From positions 10,378,764-10,442,763 of the forward strand of contig CM034536.1 in the NCBI GenBank assembly GCA_020002185.1: a stretch of DNA of 64,000 bases. The letters are read 5' to 3'. Source of the stretch: Paraescarpia echinospica. Lineage: Eukaryota > Annelida > Polychaeta > Sabellida > Siboglinidae. Below the pieces are notes generated by a model. It worked only from the letters and a program-made list of their open reading frames with translations. It was not told the DNA's origin and did not search any database. A program made the translations under genes and the position numbers. Below, piece after piece: positions 12,541 to 25,602 of the stretch; position 1 is the stretch's first letter, and the number at the start of each line of letters is the position of its first letter.

Positions 12541-12744
12541 AAGTCGCCCGTGTCGAAGGTTCCCAAACCAGCATCTGAGCCCCCTTCCCCCTCCCTCTCA
12601 CGCACCTCCAGCCCCCCGGTATCTGTGAAAGGGGGCGACGAGTTGGATGATGATGACGGTGAAGTCGACTCGGAAGAGGAACGCGAAGAGCTAGGGAAGC
12701 TAAACACCCAGTTCCAGACGTCACCCGCAGGGAGCATAGGTTAA
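12541..12744 (+). CDS. terminal exon of an unidentified gene (Ser/Pro-rich then acidic C-terminal tail)
   Basis: A pyrimidine-containing acceptor ending CTTGCAG at 12540 is followed by a GC-rich open stretch that clearly stands out from its AT-rich surroundings. It reads KSPVSKVPKPASEPPSPSLS, then RTSSPPVSVKGG, then an acidic run (DELDDDDGEVDSEEEREELG) and LNTQFQTSPAGSIG before TAA. Composition suggests a disordered, possibly phosphorylated tail. No upstream exon of this gene could be found in 1-12540, so its body would lie left of the window or behind a very long intron. A donor-like ATAG/GTTAAA at 12736-12742 leaves open that it is an internal exon. The family is not recognised. Confidence 0.4.
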   Translation, partial: KSPVSKVPKPASEPPSPSLSRTSSPPVSVKGGDELDDDDGEVDSEEEREELGKLNTQFQTSPAGSIG

Positions 12745-12879
12745 AGGTCAAACAGCCGGGGGTTGTTGTCATCACGGCGACGACCAAGAACAGTCGCAGC
12801 GGTCTTCCGATGGCCGATTACTTCCCCATCGCCGCTAGGTGGCAGCACGTGTCCGTTTGTAATGGTCATCGTTTTGTCC

Positions 12880-13007
12880 TTGATTTGCAGGGAGCATCGT
12901 TGGATAATCTGGATGGCAGTTGGTTGCGTGTGCTTTTAGATGACACTGGTGGGACGTGCCATATTTGGCAGTATGGCCAAGTCGAGGTGATTAAGACGGA
13001 GAGATGA
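12880..13007 (+). other. possible alternative exon after the orphan exon
   Basis: A good acceptor (CTTGATTTGCAG, about 12880-12891) precedes GGAGCAT, which echoes GGGAGCATAGG at the end of the preceding exon. An open stretch reading GASLDNLDGSWLRVLLDD and ending VEVIKTER-stop follows. There is no family match and no proven donor upstream, so this is weak. Confidence 0.15.
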
Positions 13008-13319
13008 ATTATATATTAGAATTTCAAGAATCTTTGTGCGTGCAGTTGGGAATCATTTCCGTGTGCGTGCATGTGTGTGTATGTGCACTGCGTGTAGGAA
13101 TGGCCGAGTAGGGTCCGTCGTAGCGTTTGATCACAGTGAGTTTACTGATAAGAGGACTTGCTGGGTCTCTTTTTAAGCTGAATACAGATGGAATCGCCAT
13201 CTCACTTGGGGTCAGTTGCAATATACCAGTTACATATCAGTTTCACAATTCTGATTCCACGTCAGAAATATAAATGACGAAATACCAATTCCAATGATTA
13301 ATTCCATGTCAAAATAACA

Positions 13320-13755
13320 GTACAGTAGAACTCCTTTAAAACAGCCACCCAAGTGACCGACACACACAACGGTGTTATTAAAGAGGTGGCCTGGTCATAT
13401 ACCCAGACGTGCCAGTGTGCAAAATGTGTACGACCTACATGTATGACCTGCATGTACGACCTGCATGTATGCACATCTATCTGCAAAGGTGTTCAGTGTT
13501 ATTATTATTATTGTAAACATTATTTTTTAATATTAAAAAATAATTTGTTAACTAATCTGCCGCTAAGGTTTGTAATACCTGACTTTTAAAGTGAACATTG
13601 GCTGTTTGAGACTGCTATAACATTCCAGAGTAGAGGGATCACCCCTTTAACAGACGGATTGCTTTGGCAAAACCAAACAGACTGCGGAGTGACTGTTTAC
13701 AAGGGTGGTCGTTACTTAAAGGTGGCCGCTTTGAGGCATTTCTACTGTAAGTGAA
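13320..13755. mobile_element. MITE-like repeat with CAGTAGAAC / GTTCTACTG-type ends
   Basis: Begins ACAGTAGAACTCCTTTAAAACAGCC and ends near GGCCGCTTTGAGGCATTTCTACTGT. Similar AGTGGAAC...GGTGGCTGTATTACAGAGGTG blocks occur near 17536, 22475, 35140 and 57130. The ends are inverted with respect to each other, as expected for a small DNA transposon family. Confidence 0.6.
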
Positions 13756-13759
13756 CAGC

Positions 13760-16170
13760 CCTACAAGTATTAAATGCCAAAAAATTAAATTTTCTGATTT
13801 AAAAAAAAAACCAGTTTCCGTATAACTGATCCCCAAGTCTTGACCACTATCATCCATATACTCAGGTGTCCATTTCATAGCACGTCGGTACAAATATTAA
13901 ACGTAACAGCATGACCTGATGAAAAGATAAGAATTTGAGTGGCACTGCTCAGTTGACAACTTATTGCTCCAGTTGTGAAGCAGGCGGCTTACCAAGTGAC
14001 CAACGAAACTAACATAGCTGATAAGAAAATGGTCATAATTTCTTGGGGGGACGGGAACGAAGGATCGGTAAATTTTCAGTGCGCAGAATTTGTCCAACAA
14101 TAACGCTTTACTAATGTACATAATTGGAGTGCACTAAAATTTGGGGTGGGTTGTGTTTCAAATTGTTGTGTGTCCCTTAATCTCTCCAGCCCAACTGCCT
14201 AAGGTTATAGGAAGGACAGGAATACAGAAAAGTTTTGAAGCTGTAGTATGGGGTGTGAAATAAACCGAATGAAGTAAAGACATGTTGCAACTTTTTCTGC
14301 ACAGCATCGCATGCTAAAACTGGGCCTTCCCTCCATCATTTTAATCCATGGCATATCAGGAAGGTTGTAGCATGTGGCAGACTCAGCACCAGATTTAAAG
14401 ACCCAATTTTGCATGTGACAAAGCCAAAGTATCCAGTAGATCTGCTTGATCATGAAGGGTCGAAGTTCCTAACTGTAACTTGGAGAATATGTTAGATCAC
14501 AGAAACCTATATTAAATTTAGACACACCAATATTTACCTTTCTGCTATGAACTGCATCAAAGAACAGTGTATTCCCGACTGCGGAATATGTGAATGTATT
14601 ACACAAAGTCTGGGCAGAAGTGGAAACTTGTTCTTGGCGTCCGAGTGTATCTGTCAAACTATATTCATGGTGCTTGTTATGCGTTACTGTACTAATTTGC
14701 AGTCACATCTGCTTCCTTAGAATTAGAAGCAAAACTGTGTTTACCCTTATATCAGAAAGCGTTTAGGAAATTAGTTTGACAGATTAGAATTGTTTCCGTG
14801 GTACGTAATGTGTGAACAGCATATGTATGTATGTGTGGGAGAGTTGATGATTTTGTGCATTTATTAGCCGATTTATAAACCTATTTCAGTTAGCCACACA
14901 TCTCTGTCGGGATATTTGTACATGGGTAACAAACGGAAACACTCGTCATCCACTGAATGAGTCCCATCTTGGCTTTGACGACATCAGTATTGCTGTAGGA
15001 AATCTAATTAAATTAAGCGGGTGTCACAATAATGGGAAGTTGATGAAATTTGACTCGTGAAAGTTATATGTAGCGTATGCGGTGTTACAGATTGAAGTTG
15101 TTGTGAAGACATAGGAGTGTTAGGTGCAATGTTTCCTGCCGTACTCTACATAATAGAAGCATTTTTCAATTAGAACTTTCCCAAACGGCTACTTTTAATT
15201 GAACCAGTGAAATATTCATTCTACATTTTCACACAGGAAGTAATGTCAAAGTTCGTAACGCAACACTTATATTGTGTGTAATACCACTGTTTTCTTGTGT
15301 TTGTTGGACCTAATGTGGTAGATTTGCGCAGAAAACGGCAGCTACAGAGTGGGATGTTCTTGTGATAACATGCTATAGTATTATTAAAAGAAACGTGGCT
15401 ACATGAATTGTTTTGTAGTTTCTTAATGTGGTAGCAATAATGTAATATGTTGTCCAAACAAATACCATTCTCTTGTCAAAAACTTTACGGAATTCTGTCT
15501 GTTACCCAATAAAGCTGGCTCACAAACCAATGCATCACAATGTTAAAATGACATCACCAATTCTTGAAAGTGTACGTTTGCGAGAGAAAAATTGTTTTAA
15601 TAAAAACCTGGACAAACTTTTTTATAAGATATCCATTTTTAGTGTACAGCGGAATTGACCAACGTAGCTACCCATATACACCTACACATCTTTTAATATT
15701 ACTCATTAATTATGGCAGGGTGAATTGGGAGTTTTGTCCACCCTGCCACTTTTTATGTACATCTCACTAGTCATCTATATATAAATTTGTATTGTATTTA
15801 CCCTACCCATTTGGTAAACAATATATTATAATTTATTAGTCAGCAGGTAGAGCTACAATTCACCTAATTTTTGTCATGAAAACTTGATATGTTGAAAAAA
15901 TTATTATTTTGTCAAGGAAATATTTCCCATTATTTATACTAAAAGTTTAGTTTTATTTATGTTATCATTTATTGTTTTTCTCATATAATTTACATAGTTA
16001 TAAATGCTGTTTTCTTTCACCGACTATATCAGAAATGATTCTCAGTAGATCATGTTCATATATTATTTTCTCTTCCAAACTGTAAACAAATCAAAGACAA
16101 ATCATGGTTCTTTCGAGAAGAGAATAGCTGTTCCTCTGTTAGTTACAAAACAGTCTTGATACCAAGCGTG
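13760..16170. other. 3' intergenic region of LMF2
   Basis: AT-rich sequence with no supported exon or RNA gene on either strand. It separates the orphan plus-strand exon from the convergent LMF2 gene. Confidence 0.4.
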
Positions 16171-16181
16171 GTTCACAAGGA

Positions 16182-16187
16182 TTTATT
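16182..16187 (-). terminator. LMF2: candidate LMF2 polyadenylation signal (AATAAA)
   Basis: A minus-strand AATAAA lies about 490 nt after the LMF2 stop codon. It is the first canonical hexamer I noticed downstream. Use is inferred, not shown. Confidence 0.35.
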
Positions 16188-16675
16188 CAATATGACGAGG
16201 ACACAATTTAAAACAAATTTCTAATAGGATTCACCAGGTTCAATGTCCCTAGCAAGATACGGCAAGCAGGTAGGAATATCTGATGGTATGTACATTTTAC
16301 ATGGCTAACCTCGATTGACTAGCAAAAACTATATCTAATTGGCATTCAACAAATATTCTAGTAATGAACACACGAAAACCAGCCTTACAATTTTACACAC
16401 AGTACGAACATAACAAAATGGTACAAGGGAGCAGTCATTATTTATCATGTAGGTTGAAAGAATGGGAGCAATTTGAAATCCACCCCAAAATCCTGTGCAT
16501 TGAAATCTGACCTCCAGTTTGTACATTGGTAAAATATTACTGGCAACAATTCTGTGGACTAAAAACTGAGCCCATTCCATATTTCTCCAACTCAGCACCA
16601 TGGTAAATTATGACCGTTCCCAAAGGAATCTAAAATCATGAGAAGATGCACAAGGTTAGAAGTGATGGATGAGGA

Positions 16676-16855
16676 CTAGAAGCTCTTCAACGAGGGCTTC
16701 AGGAGGTTGAGAACGAGTCCAGAAACGAACAACGACACAACAAATGTGAAGTCACTCGTCTGGCTGAGGAACGACCGCAACTTCTTAATGAACCACTCCA
16801 AGAAGTCGGGAACAAACGCTTTATTCGGCCGCTTCGATCGCTTGCTCTTCTTCTT
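16676..16855 (-). CDS. LMF2: LMF2 last exon
   Basis: Acceptor GTGTTTCAG precedes AAGAAGAAG. Phase 0 start; 59 codons plus TAG. Encodes the basic [14 protein letters not shown] stretch, FLEWFIKKL, and a C-terminal hydrophobic helix ([14 protein letters not shown]) before KPSLKSF-stop. The basic stretch could act as an ER-retention or topology signal (inference). Confidence 0.9.
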   Translation of the reverse strand, partial: KKKSKRSKRPNKAFVPDFLEWFIKKLRSFLSQTSDFTFVVSLFVSGLVLNLLKPSLKSF

Positions 16856-19800
16856 CTGAAACACAATTGAAATAACAACACTAGGGTCAGACGTCGGCCT
16901 TGTTAAAGACATGTAGCATGACAAATTAAACTCCCGTGCCAATTTTATGTAAAGTTTCAATAAATAATGTGTGTATAGTTTAAAGGGAGCCAGTCTGTTC
17001 GCCTACCCAGAATTATTGGGTGTAGTAATTTGTAACAGGAAGTCTGCTGTATGAATCTACAACTATTGGGCATCATTGTACATCAAAGGGTATAGCAGTT
17101 AACTTGACTTGGCCGTATTGCCACCAAAACTTGTTTTGAAACTGAAATGCTTTGTTTACTATCTGAACATGCTCCCGGAGTTGTACCGTCAAATTGGGAA
17201 CGTTGGTACAAGCGTGCTAAACACAATTTAGCAGGCAGTATATTTTCAACACGGTATAGTCGTAAGAACATTAGGGTCAGACCTGCTTCCTTTGAATATA
17301 TTTGCAGTCGGTTTAATAGATTACTTAATTTAGTTAAAATGACCGAAAGAACACAGACCCTACAGATTTTAATCATTCGATCAGCTAATCCATAAGTTGT
17401 GAATAGTGTGTTCATTTAGAGGCAGACTACACATCACAAGTTTTTTGCCATTTTCAACCGTAATTTCATAGCTGTCAGCTGATTTCATCAAAACCAAATA
17501 ACACGTTTGCACAAATATATTAGCATGTCATAGTCCATATAGTAGAACCTGTTTTGGACAACCACCCCTACAGCTGAGAAAAAGTGGTCAATCAAGACTG
17601 ATGGTCACACATGGCAGGTCTGTAAATATTGAAAAGTCGGTCAACGGGAACCAAGAAAATGGTTGTCTGAGACAGGTACTACGGTACTAGGTAAGTTCAA
17701 CTTTTGCAATCATTCTGAAACAAACAAGTTAAAAAATTAAATCATGGACCAAGCACCAACATTTCACGGTTGACTCACCTCGTAAATGCCTGCATCTTTC
17801 AAGTACTCTACTAATCCCTTGTCTTCGAGATGGATGGCAGGTAAATATTCCCTCACCTTCTCACGCACCCACCAGTCTGACTTAGAATACCTGGACACAC
17901 ACAAAGAGCACACGAGTGACACAAGTGCCTACATCCTTCAGTAGGTGTCACTGTTTAATGCATTCATTCAAACGTGCCAATTACTTACTTCACTAAAACT
18001 AGATCAAAGCATAGAAACGAATCTTCTCTAACGCCCTGTGTTAGTTGCTACTTTCTTTGTGGCTTTAATTCTTCAGCTATGGATCATCTCCAACTGTTTT
18101 GGGGTCTACCTGGTTTTTGTTTTCATTGTGGTTTCCTTTCAGAGGGTTATCTAATCCATGTCCATTTTTTAATCTCTCTTGATGTTAGTTTGGCTTCACC
18201 TCTTATTCTTGTGAGCACCATGTTTCTGGTCTTGTTTTGCCATTTAATTAAGAGAATGCATGTGAGACATCTGTTGATTATTGGAGTTTTCTTGTTGCCT
18301 TGGTAATTCTCCATGTCTCAAGAGTACTTTTCACATCTGTATTTAACATTCTGATTTTATTTCTTGTTGAAAAGGATGGTTTTCCACAATTGCAAAAATC
18401 ATTAATAGACTATAAAAATGGGTTAAGAGGCCCGGAAGTCCTTTGGACTATATTGTGAGTTTGTAATTATTGATCAAATGTTTTTTGGTGAATCATAGTT
18501 ACAGATCATTAAAGGTTATGATGGAAGTAAAATGTTGACATGTTTAGTCGAGACTATATGCATGCCAGGTAACATACACCTGGAAATAAAATATTCGAGT
18601 AGACCTTTTCGTGAAGATTGTATAAATTAGTGTGTTATTAAAAATACTGTTGAATTTTATCCCGATACTCTGCTATTTAGGCTAATTTCCAGTGGTTGTA
18701 GAAACCTTGCAGGAGAGTTGGTGAGCTGCAATCTCGCATGTAGCCCAGTTAGATTGTTTAAGAAAAACCAGATGGCACCTCCCGCACTCACAGGCTGTGT
18801 TTTCAAGAGTTTCAAGAGTTTATTGGCTGAAAATAGCTCAGGATTCTTTTGAGGCAATTTATTTTGTAGTGTGTATAAATGCAAAAAAATTACTAAACGA
18901 ATCTGAAACAAAATAAGCGAAAGAGCGGAATTCAGGAGGGATTATCATACATATTCCATGAGCAATACTACGCGTGTCACAAAGAGTCACTTACCATTGG
19001 TGCTTGGGGTCTCTATGTGTGAAATGATAGTGGTATAAGTTGGCTCGGATATACTTGGGTGGCTTGTCTGGAAATGGGTTCGTCCCCATCAGAGCCAAAA
19101 CTGCAAGAAAGGAAACAGTTCGGGAACAAGGCAACAATGTTATCTTCTGGAAGGCGTGGGGAATGCTGTATTACCCACCACACATGTAAGGATTGTCTCT
19201 CGTGTCAATCCTTATATGCTCTACCAAGCAAATACTAATTATTACAATGTAACATAGTGTGATAGAATGTATAAAAGTTGTGTCCACTTACAAATGGTTT
19301 ATGCTTACAGTATTTCCACATTTACCGTGATAATACATTAAATGTACAAATCAAAGTGTATGATACGGGGGCTAAACTTGGTTGGCTGAAGGCTGACCAA
19401 CAACACCAGTGTTGACCCGCAAGATCACTAGCAAGGTCGTACCCGGAATACACACTTCATATTATCACTGGCGAACAACAATTTGAACTGCTCTCCACCA
19501 TAATATTAACGATGGTTACCTAAATTAATCATAGACATTTGGCATCACACTTTTAGATCTCTTCACTTGTGGTCAGCTGTATTTATATTGTTATAAACGC
19601 ATTTTATTAAATTACAAGAGTAATTTCTGCTAACATAATATAGTCTATCAAATAAAATTTATTTAGACACCAGACATCTGTACAAATAGGATTCAGGGGT
19701 GTTTACTAAAACATGAGGTAAGATTACATTACATGATTATAATATTACAATACATGTGTTACATAACATAATAAAAAGTACATACTTTGATTACTTGTGT

Positions 19801-22800
19801 ATGCCATATGTAATATTAAAATGTATATGTACATATTTGAAAAGAGGAACTATGATTTCTGCACACTGGTTACCCTGCTCACTGCCCAAATCAACGTACA
19901 AAACCGATATTTTTCTCGAGCTAATCCAACCATCTTATGGCAACATATGAGACCCTCGACCCCACCGTGAACCTTACCCTCTGGCTGGTTGTTGAGGAGT
20001 CTGTAGATGAGGTTCACGAGCCACGGGTTGTGGTTATAATTGCCAAGGGCAGCAAACCACATCTGCCAGTCGAGGCGGGGCTGATGGGGGGCTGAAATCA
20101 ACAGTACAGTTAGCTACATTTGACAGACGCACATGTTTGTGATTCAGATATAATTTATTCAGTACCGTAACAAATCAAACTAGCACAATCTTATGCTAAT
20201 TTGATTTTTAAAAGGAGCCAGTCTGTTCCTCTACCTGCAATTACTGGGTGTAGTAATTTGTAACAGGAACTCTGCTGTGTTGAGCGTGGGAAAATGGGAC
20301 ACCAAATACACTATCGAACATCAAAGTGCATTGTGGTTAACTCGGCCCAACTGGGCCATATTGCCTATAAAGCTTGTTTTGAAACTGTGTTTTGTATATT
20401 ATTTGAAAATTCTCCGAGGTCGTACCTTCCAAACTGTGAACGTTGTTGTGGGCTTACTAAACACAATTTGGCTGGCAGTATACCTTCAACATAGTATAGT
20501 CTTAAGAATATTATCATCATTCATCATTGTGCAGCCGTAGTGTCCCGTGGTTGGGCGAAGGCGTCAGCATGTCGTTTCCAAATCTGCCTGTCTTACGCTA
20601 TCCTCTGCCAGATGGTGCCCTTCCAGTACTCGTCTAGTTCGTCTTGCCAGTCTTCCTTTAGATCGTTTCCCTTCGTAAGATCACCAGGTTGTGATACGTG
20701 ATGTCCATCGGTTATCTCGTGGTCTGCTGATGTGCCCTGCCCAGGTCCATGTATGCCTTCAGATTTGTTCTATCTCGTCTATGACCTTTGTTTTCTCTCT
20801 TACCCTGATGTTTGTATTTTCTCTCTCGATATGTGTTGTTTAATATACTTCTTTTCATCTTTGTTTGTGCGGCTGCTAGCTTGTTCTTTACCTGGATGGT
20901 GGGTGCCCATGTTTCCGTGCTGTATGCCATCGCTGGAAGTATGCACAAGTTCTAGACTTGTCTCTTCAAGCAGGTTCCTAAGTTACCCTTGAAGATGTCA
21001 CGGTGTTTGGTGAATACTTATTATACAGAATGTTATACTAATTAATAAATTAAAAACTCGGAACAAACTGCCTCCTTTTAAGAAACATGAAATAAAAAGG
21101 TAAGTCCTTATATAGCAGGATATCAAGTTCTTTGGACTGCTCAAAGCACTTTACACTTCACTTCCTGGCAAATCTTTTCAATCTAACACCATCTCAAATT
21201 CTCTTGGAAGTATTCAGCCACACGGCAATTACTGAGCAGACTATTCATACACAAATATCAACTGCTGTCTATAACAAGATAAAACAGAGTGAATTGAAAC
21301 AACATAGAGCAAACGATCTTGCCCAGGCTTCAAAATGACAGGATTCAACCGAGGAATCTCTCGATTTAGTCCGGCCCTTTAACCACCACACAAACAAAAA
21401 CGCAATATCCACAAAGCGGTGTCAATTAGATAAGTTAAAGTTAAAAGTAATTGTCATTCCACAGCTGCTATAGATCTGGGAGAACTTTATATTGAGAAAA
21501 ACACAAAATACACACCCACAATCGGCAGTCGTTGTGATACGTTGCCCGGCTTGTATAGGAAGTCATACTCCTTCCAACCCTTCTCAAGGTGGTTGCTGCC
21601 CTCAATGATCACTTCAGGCCGACCTCCCACACCCGTCATCCTACAAGGTCAAATGGCAACAGGTCACATGAGATCAGGCTGTTAACAGGTCACATAACAA
21701 TCTGATAACCTTGCATCATTATACCAAAAACAAACATGCGGTTTTCAATTTACGGTAAATAAAAATAAAATATTAGTTCAAAGGATGAACTGACTCTTGC
21801 ATTTATAAATTCCACGTTTATCATTCACAAAGACAACAACACAAGAGATGATTTGACATGACTTGACCAGTTTATCTAAACAGTTTTGATAATTGTTGTG
21901 ACAATAGTTTTACAGTAAAAGAGCAGATATCAAACGTCAGCCTCCACCGTTTGAAAGATTCGCTAGATTTGAAATATGTGGTTATTAATCTGAATACATG
22001 TACAGCTTCATATCACCGAAACAACCAGGTCGTACAACAAGATTACACAACAGAATCTGTTGTCGTCATATAAGTAATAAGATGAGACACGGGTCAGGAT
22101 TCATCAACCTTTGGTGAGCAACAAGTGATGAGGCAGGGAGACAGAGAACTCAAGTGATGAGGCAGGGAGACAGAGAACTCAAGTGATGAGGCAGGGAGAC
22201 AGAGAACTCAAGTGATGAGGCAGGGAGACAGAGAACTCAAGTGATGAGGCAGGGAGACAGAGAACTCAAGTGAGCAACAAGTGATGAGGCAGGGAGACAG
22301 AGAACTCAAATGACCAGGAAAAACACAGTTTCCAAAAAGCGACATCACAATAACTAATGTGTACAAATTACAGCTTCTTCACATCTTTAATTAGACATTA
22401 TTTATTTCACAAAAACGTTTTCATTTCCAAATATTTCAGTCGTTTCCACCAAGGCCATCAATCATCAGTCCGTCATATATTACAGTGCAACCTCAATATT
22501 AAGATCACCTTGGCACTGGGGAAACACTGAAACTGACCTCAAAAGTGAGGTAACTGTGATAACGGGACAAATTTCCTACATTTTACTGTTATGGAAACAA
22601 TTTGGAATTGTTCTATGCTGACCTTAAGAGGTGGCTGTATTGCTGAGATGACCTTACAAGTGTTCAACTGTCCTTAATTATTTTAATTTCCGAAGTGCTG
22701 CTACAGAGAAACATTCCATAAAAAATATGCTGAAAGATCTAAGGCAGATAGTACAAATTCATTATACTGAGTATCATTATGTGAGGTATTTCTTAGAAAT

Positions 22801-25569
22801 ATAAAATATATGAAGTATAAAACGTTCATAACATCTTTCAGCCTGTGACGTCTGTGTTAACGTGTATGCATCCAGTGCAACCTTGAAGGCACACGCAAGG
22901 AAAGAGTGGTGTTAACGTGTATGCATCCAGTGCAGCCTTGAAGGCACATGCAAGGAAAGAGTGGGGAAGAAGCCATAGCAAACCAGCGGCCATGCTTACA
23001 TCCTGAACAAGCCGTAGGAACTTGTCATGTGGAACTGGTTAGTGCGCGCATGCCACCGATGTAACACGGGCCACACATTCTGATGGGACCGCTGCTCGAT
23101 CACCGTGAAGTCAACCTGCCACCAGAGAATGTCAACACTGACAACCACACAAGCAAACATTAGAAAGTGCCATGCATCAACTAGAAACAGGTGGTGAAAT
23201 TGACCTATCCATCATGTGACCTACGCCTAGCAACATGTCCATCAAGCTTTCAAAATGGCCGATGCACATGGGAATGTGTCAGACATTCAGCTAGCTTTAT
23301 ATATTGTTGAAATTCTGGCCTCAAATTGTGTTTTGTGTGACAAAAAAACCGAGACCAGTGTATGGGAAATATTAATCACAAACAGATGTCATACAGCCTA
23401 AGTAATGTAATAGACAATACTGGTAAGGCAAAGCTTGACGGAGGTCACATAGTTATGATTCATGACTGTGACATCAACAATAGGTCTTGTGATGGATCTA
23501 TGAATATAGTACAAAGGTGAGCAATATGTGAGGATACACAGACAGACGGAGCGTGCTGGTGCAGACAACATGGCTGCTGACCTGCGAAACAGGCCGTAAG
23601 AACTCGTCAGTTTGTAGGGGGTGCTCAGAGAATGTAGTCTCTTCACCACGGGGGAAAGTCGTTGTCCCGCCTGCCTGTCCAATGCTGTAAATGGCACCTG
23701 GTGGCGGCCAAAGAAAACACTCGCACTCACGGTGTCGGTGGGGGCAGGGGATGCAATCAATTCACTTCATGTTTCGCTGTATTTCCTCTGCCAGTTTGTT
23801 AATAATATTTTTAGGGACGCTTTATAATGTTTCATAAAATCTGTCTAAAAATAATATTAAAAGTAAAAGATTAGTAATAATAATTAGCAAATGTAAATAT
23901 TAAAAATATATGACTGCATAGATGTTGCTTCAGCAAACCATAATATTTTCACATCTCTATAATTGTGTATCGAAATGTCAACATATGGTAACAACACATC
24001 ACAATTAGAGCTAACACTTGGTCAAAGTACAAGAACTTTTGTGGCAAATAGTTCTCAGAGCACTTGAATATTTTGGCACATATTTAGCAAAATATTTGAA
24101 TATCTACAAGTCCTAGAACCCTGTAAATATTCCTATACATTCGTTATTCTTCTACTTTTGTGAAATACAAAAGCAAGAATCCTTTGGCCAAACATTCAGT
24201 GTGTTTGACACCACTGCCAGCAACACGACTAGAGCAATTCTTGGGTGCCTTCAGCAAGAACAGACATCCAAGTGGGTTCCTACGTTCTTACTAGCAGAAC
24301 ATTGTGCCAAACACAGACACTGCCACCGGGTCGACAATGAAAGTCAAAAGCAGTGTCAGATTTTGGCACATAATTAGAGGTTTGTGTTTTCTATTACGTG
24401 ACCTTCAGCAAGTATCAATGTTACGTACCAGGCTGATAGAAAAGAGACAACAGGCAATGCTGCCAATGACTGCACAACCAACCAGATTAGAGACTTTCCT
24501 GTAGAAAGAAGGTTCTCTCACAATTGACCTAAAACAAATGAGACACATTTATATATTCTGCAAGTGTTGTACTCAAGTACCTTATGATTCACCCTTTAAA
24601 CTTTGAATTAAATTTGACTTCCTCACTGTAAAACAAAAGCTGTTGTTTTCACCAATAAATGATGCAAGGTCTCCTGGCTTGGCCGTGTTACCCGTCATCA
24701 CAAAAACTGCCCACTCTTAGATTTTGTGTTCCATCAACACAACTGCCTATTTGGCTAGTCCCACGTCCCTTTCACATATCCCCAGATCATCTAGCTCGCA
24801 GCAGGTTCATCTCCCTAAAAGTCACCTCAACCATAACATGCACACTTTCTTTCTAGCTGCACCCAAAATCTGGAATGAACTCACCATCATTCCAGCATAG
24901 AAACCACAGCTACCTTCCACTCAAGAGCCAGTGACAAGCCATGTCACTCATTTAAACAGACATGGAGCCATGAACAATATCTTACATACAATTAAGTTGT
25001 GCGTTATCATGAAAAACCGTGTTGTCTGATAAATCATGGGAAAACTGCTCATATAAACCTAAATGCTCCTGACCGTCGTTGTCGGGCTTCATTGAGCATG
25101 AATGATTGTCTTCCAAAATGACACTAACAGAAGCATTTTTCCCTTGGCTCCATCGGACTGTTAGCAGGTCAGTGTATACCACACGGGGTGCCCGGGTTCT
25201 ATCATCTGTGTACTTACTTGACAATGGCTGCAAGAATCTCCCAACCCAGGGAGAGGATCCCAATCCATATACACAGTGGTACGGACGCCTTCAGGAACCT
25301 GTCCAGGTCTTCAGTATCAAACACTGCAATGGATTAACACACAATGACAATACTAAAAGGAAAACCTGCAATGCTGTAGGTTGTCTGTTGTCTGTGCTGT
25401 GCTCTAAGAAGCTCAATAAAAGACACAGTTACAAAATATCATATCAGTGAACACTAGAAGCTCATTCTTATATGCCTTAATGTTACTTCCATATCAAGGA
25501 CGGAAAAACACGGACAGACGGACACACAGACATAAACCCACACACATAAACCCGCACACACACACACAC

Positions 25570-25602
<33 letters not shown>

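Noticed and set aside
22115..22310. CRISPR array
   Set aside because: 29-bp repeats are contiguous with no spacers; this is a plain tandem repeat in a eukaryotic intron.
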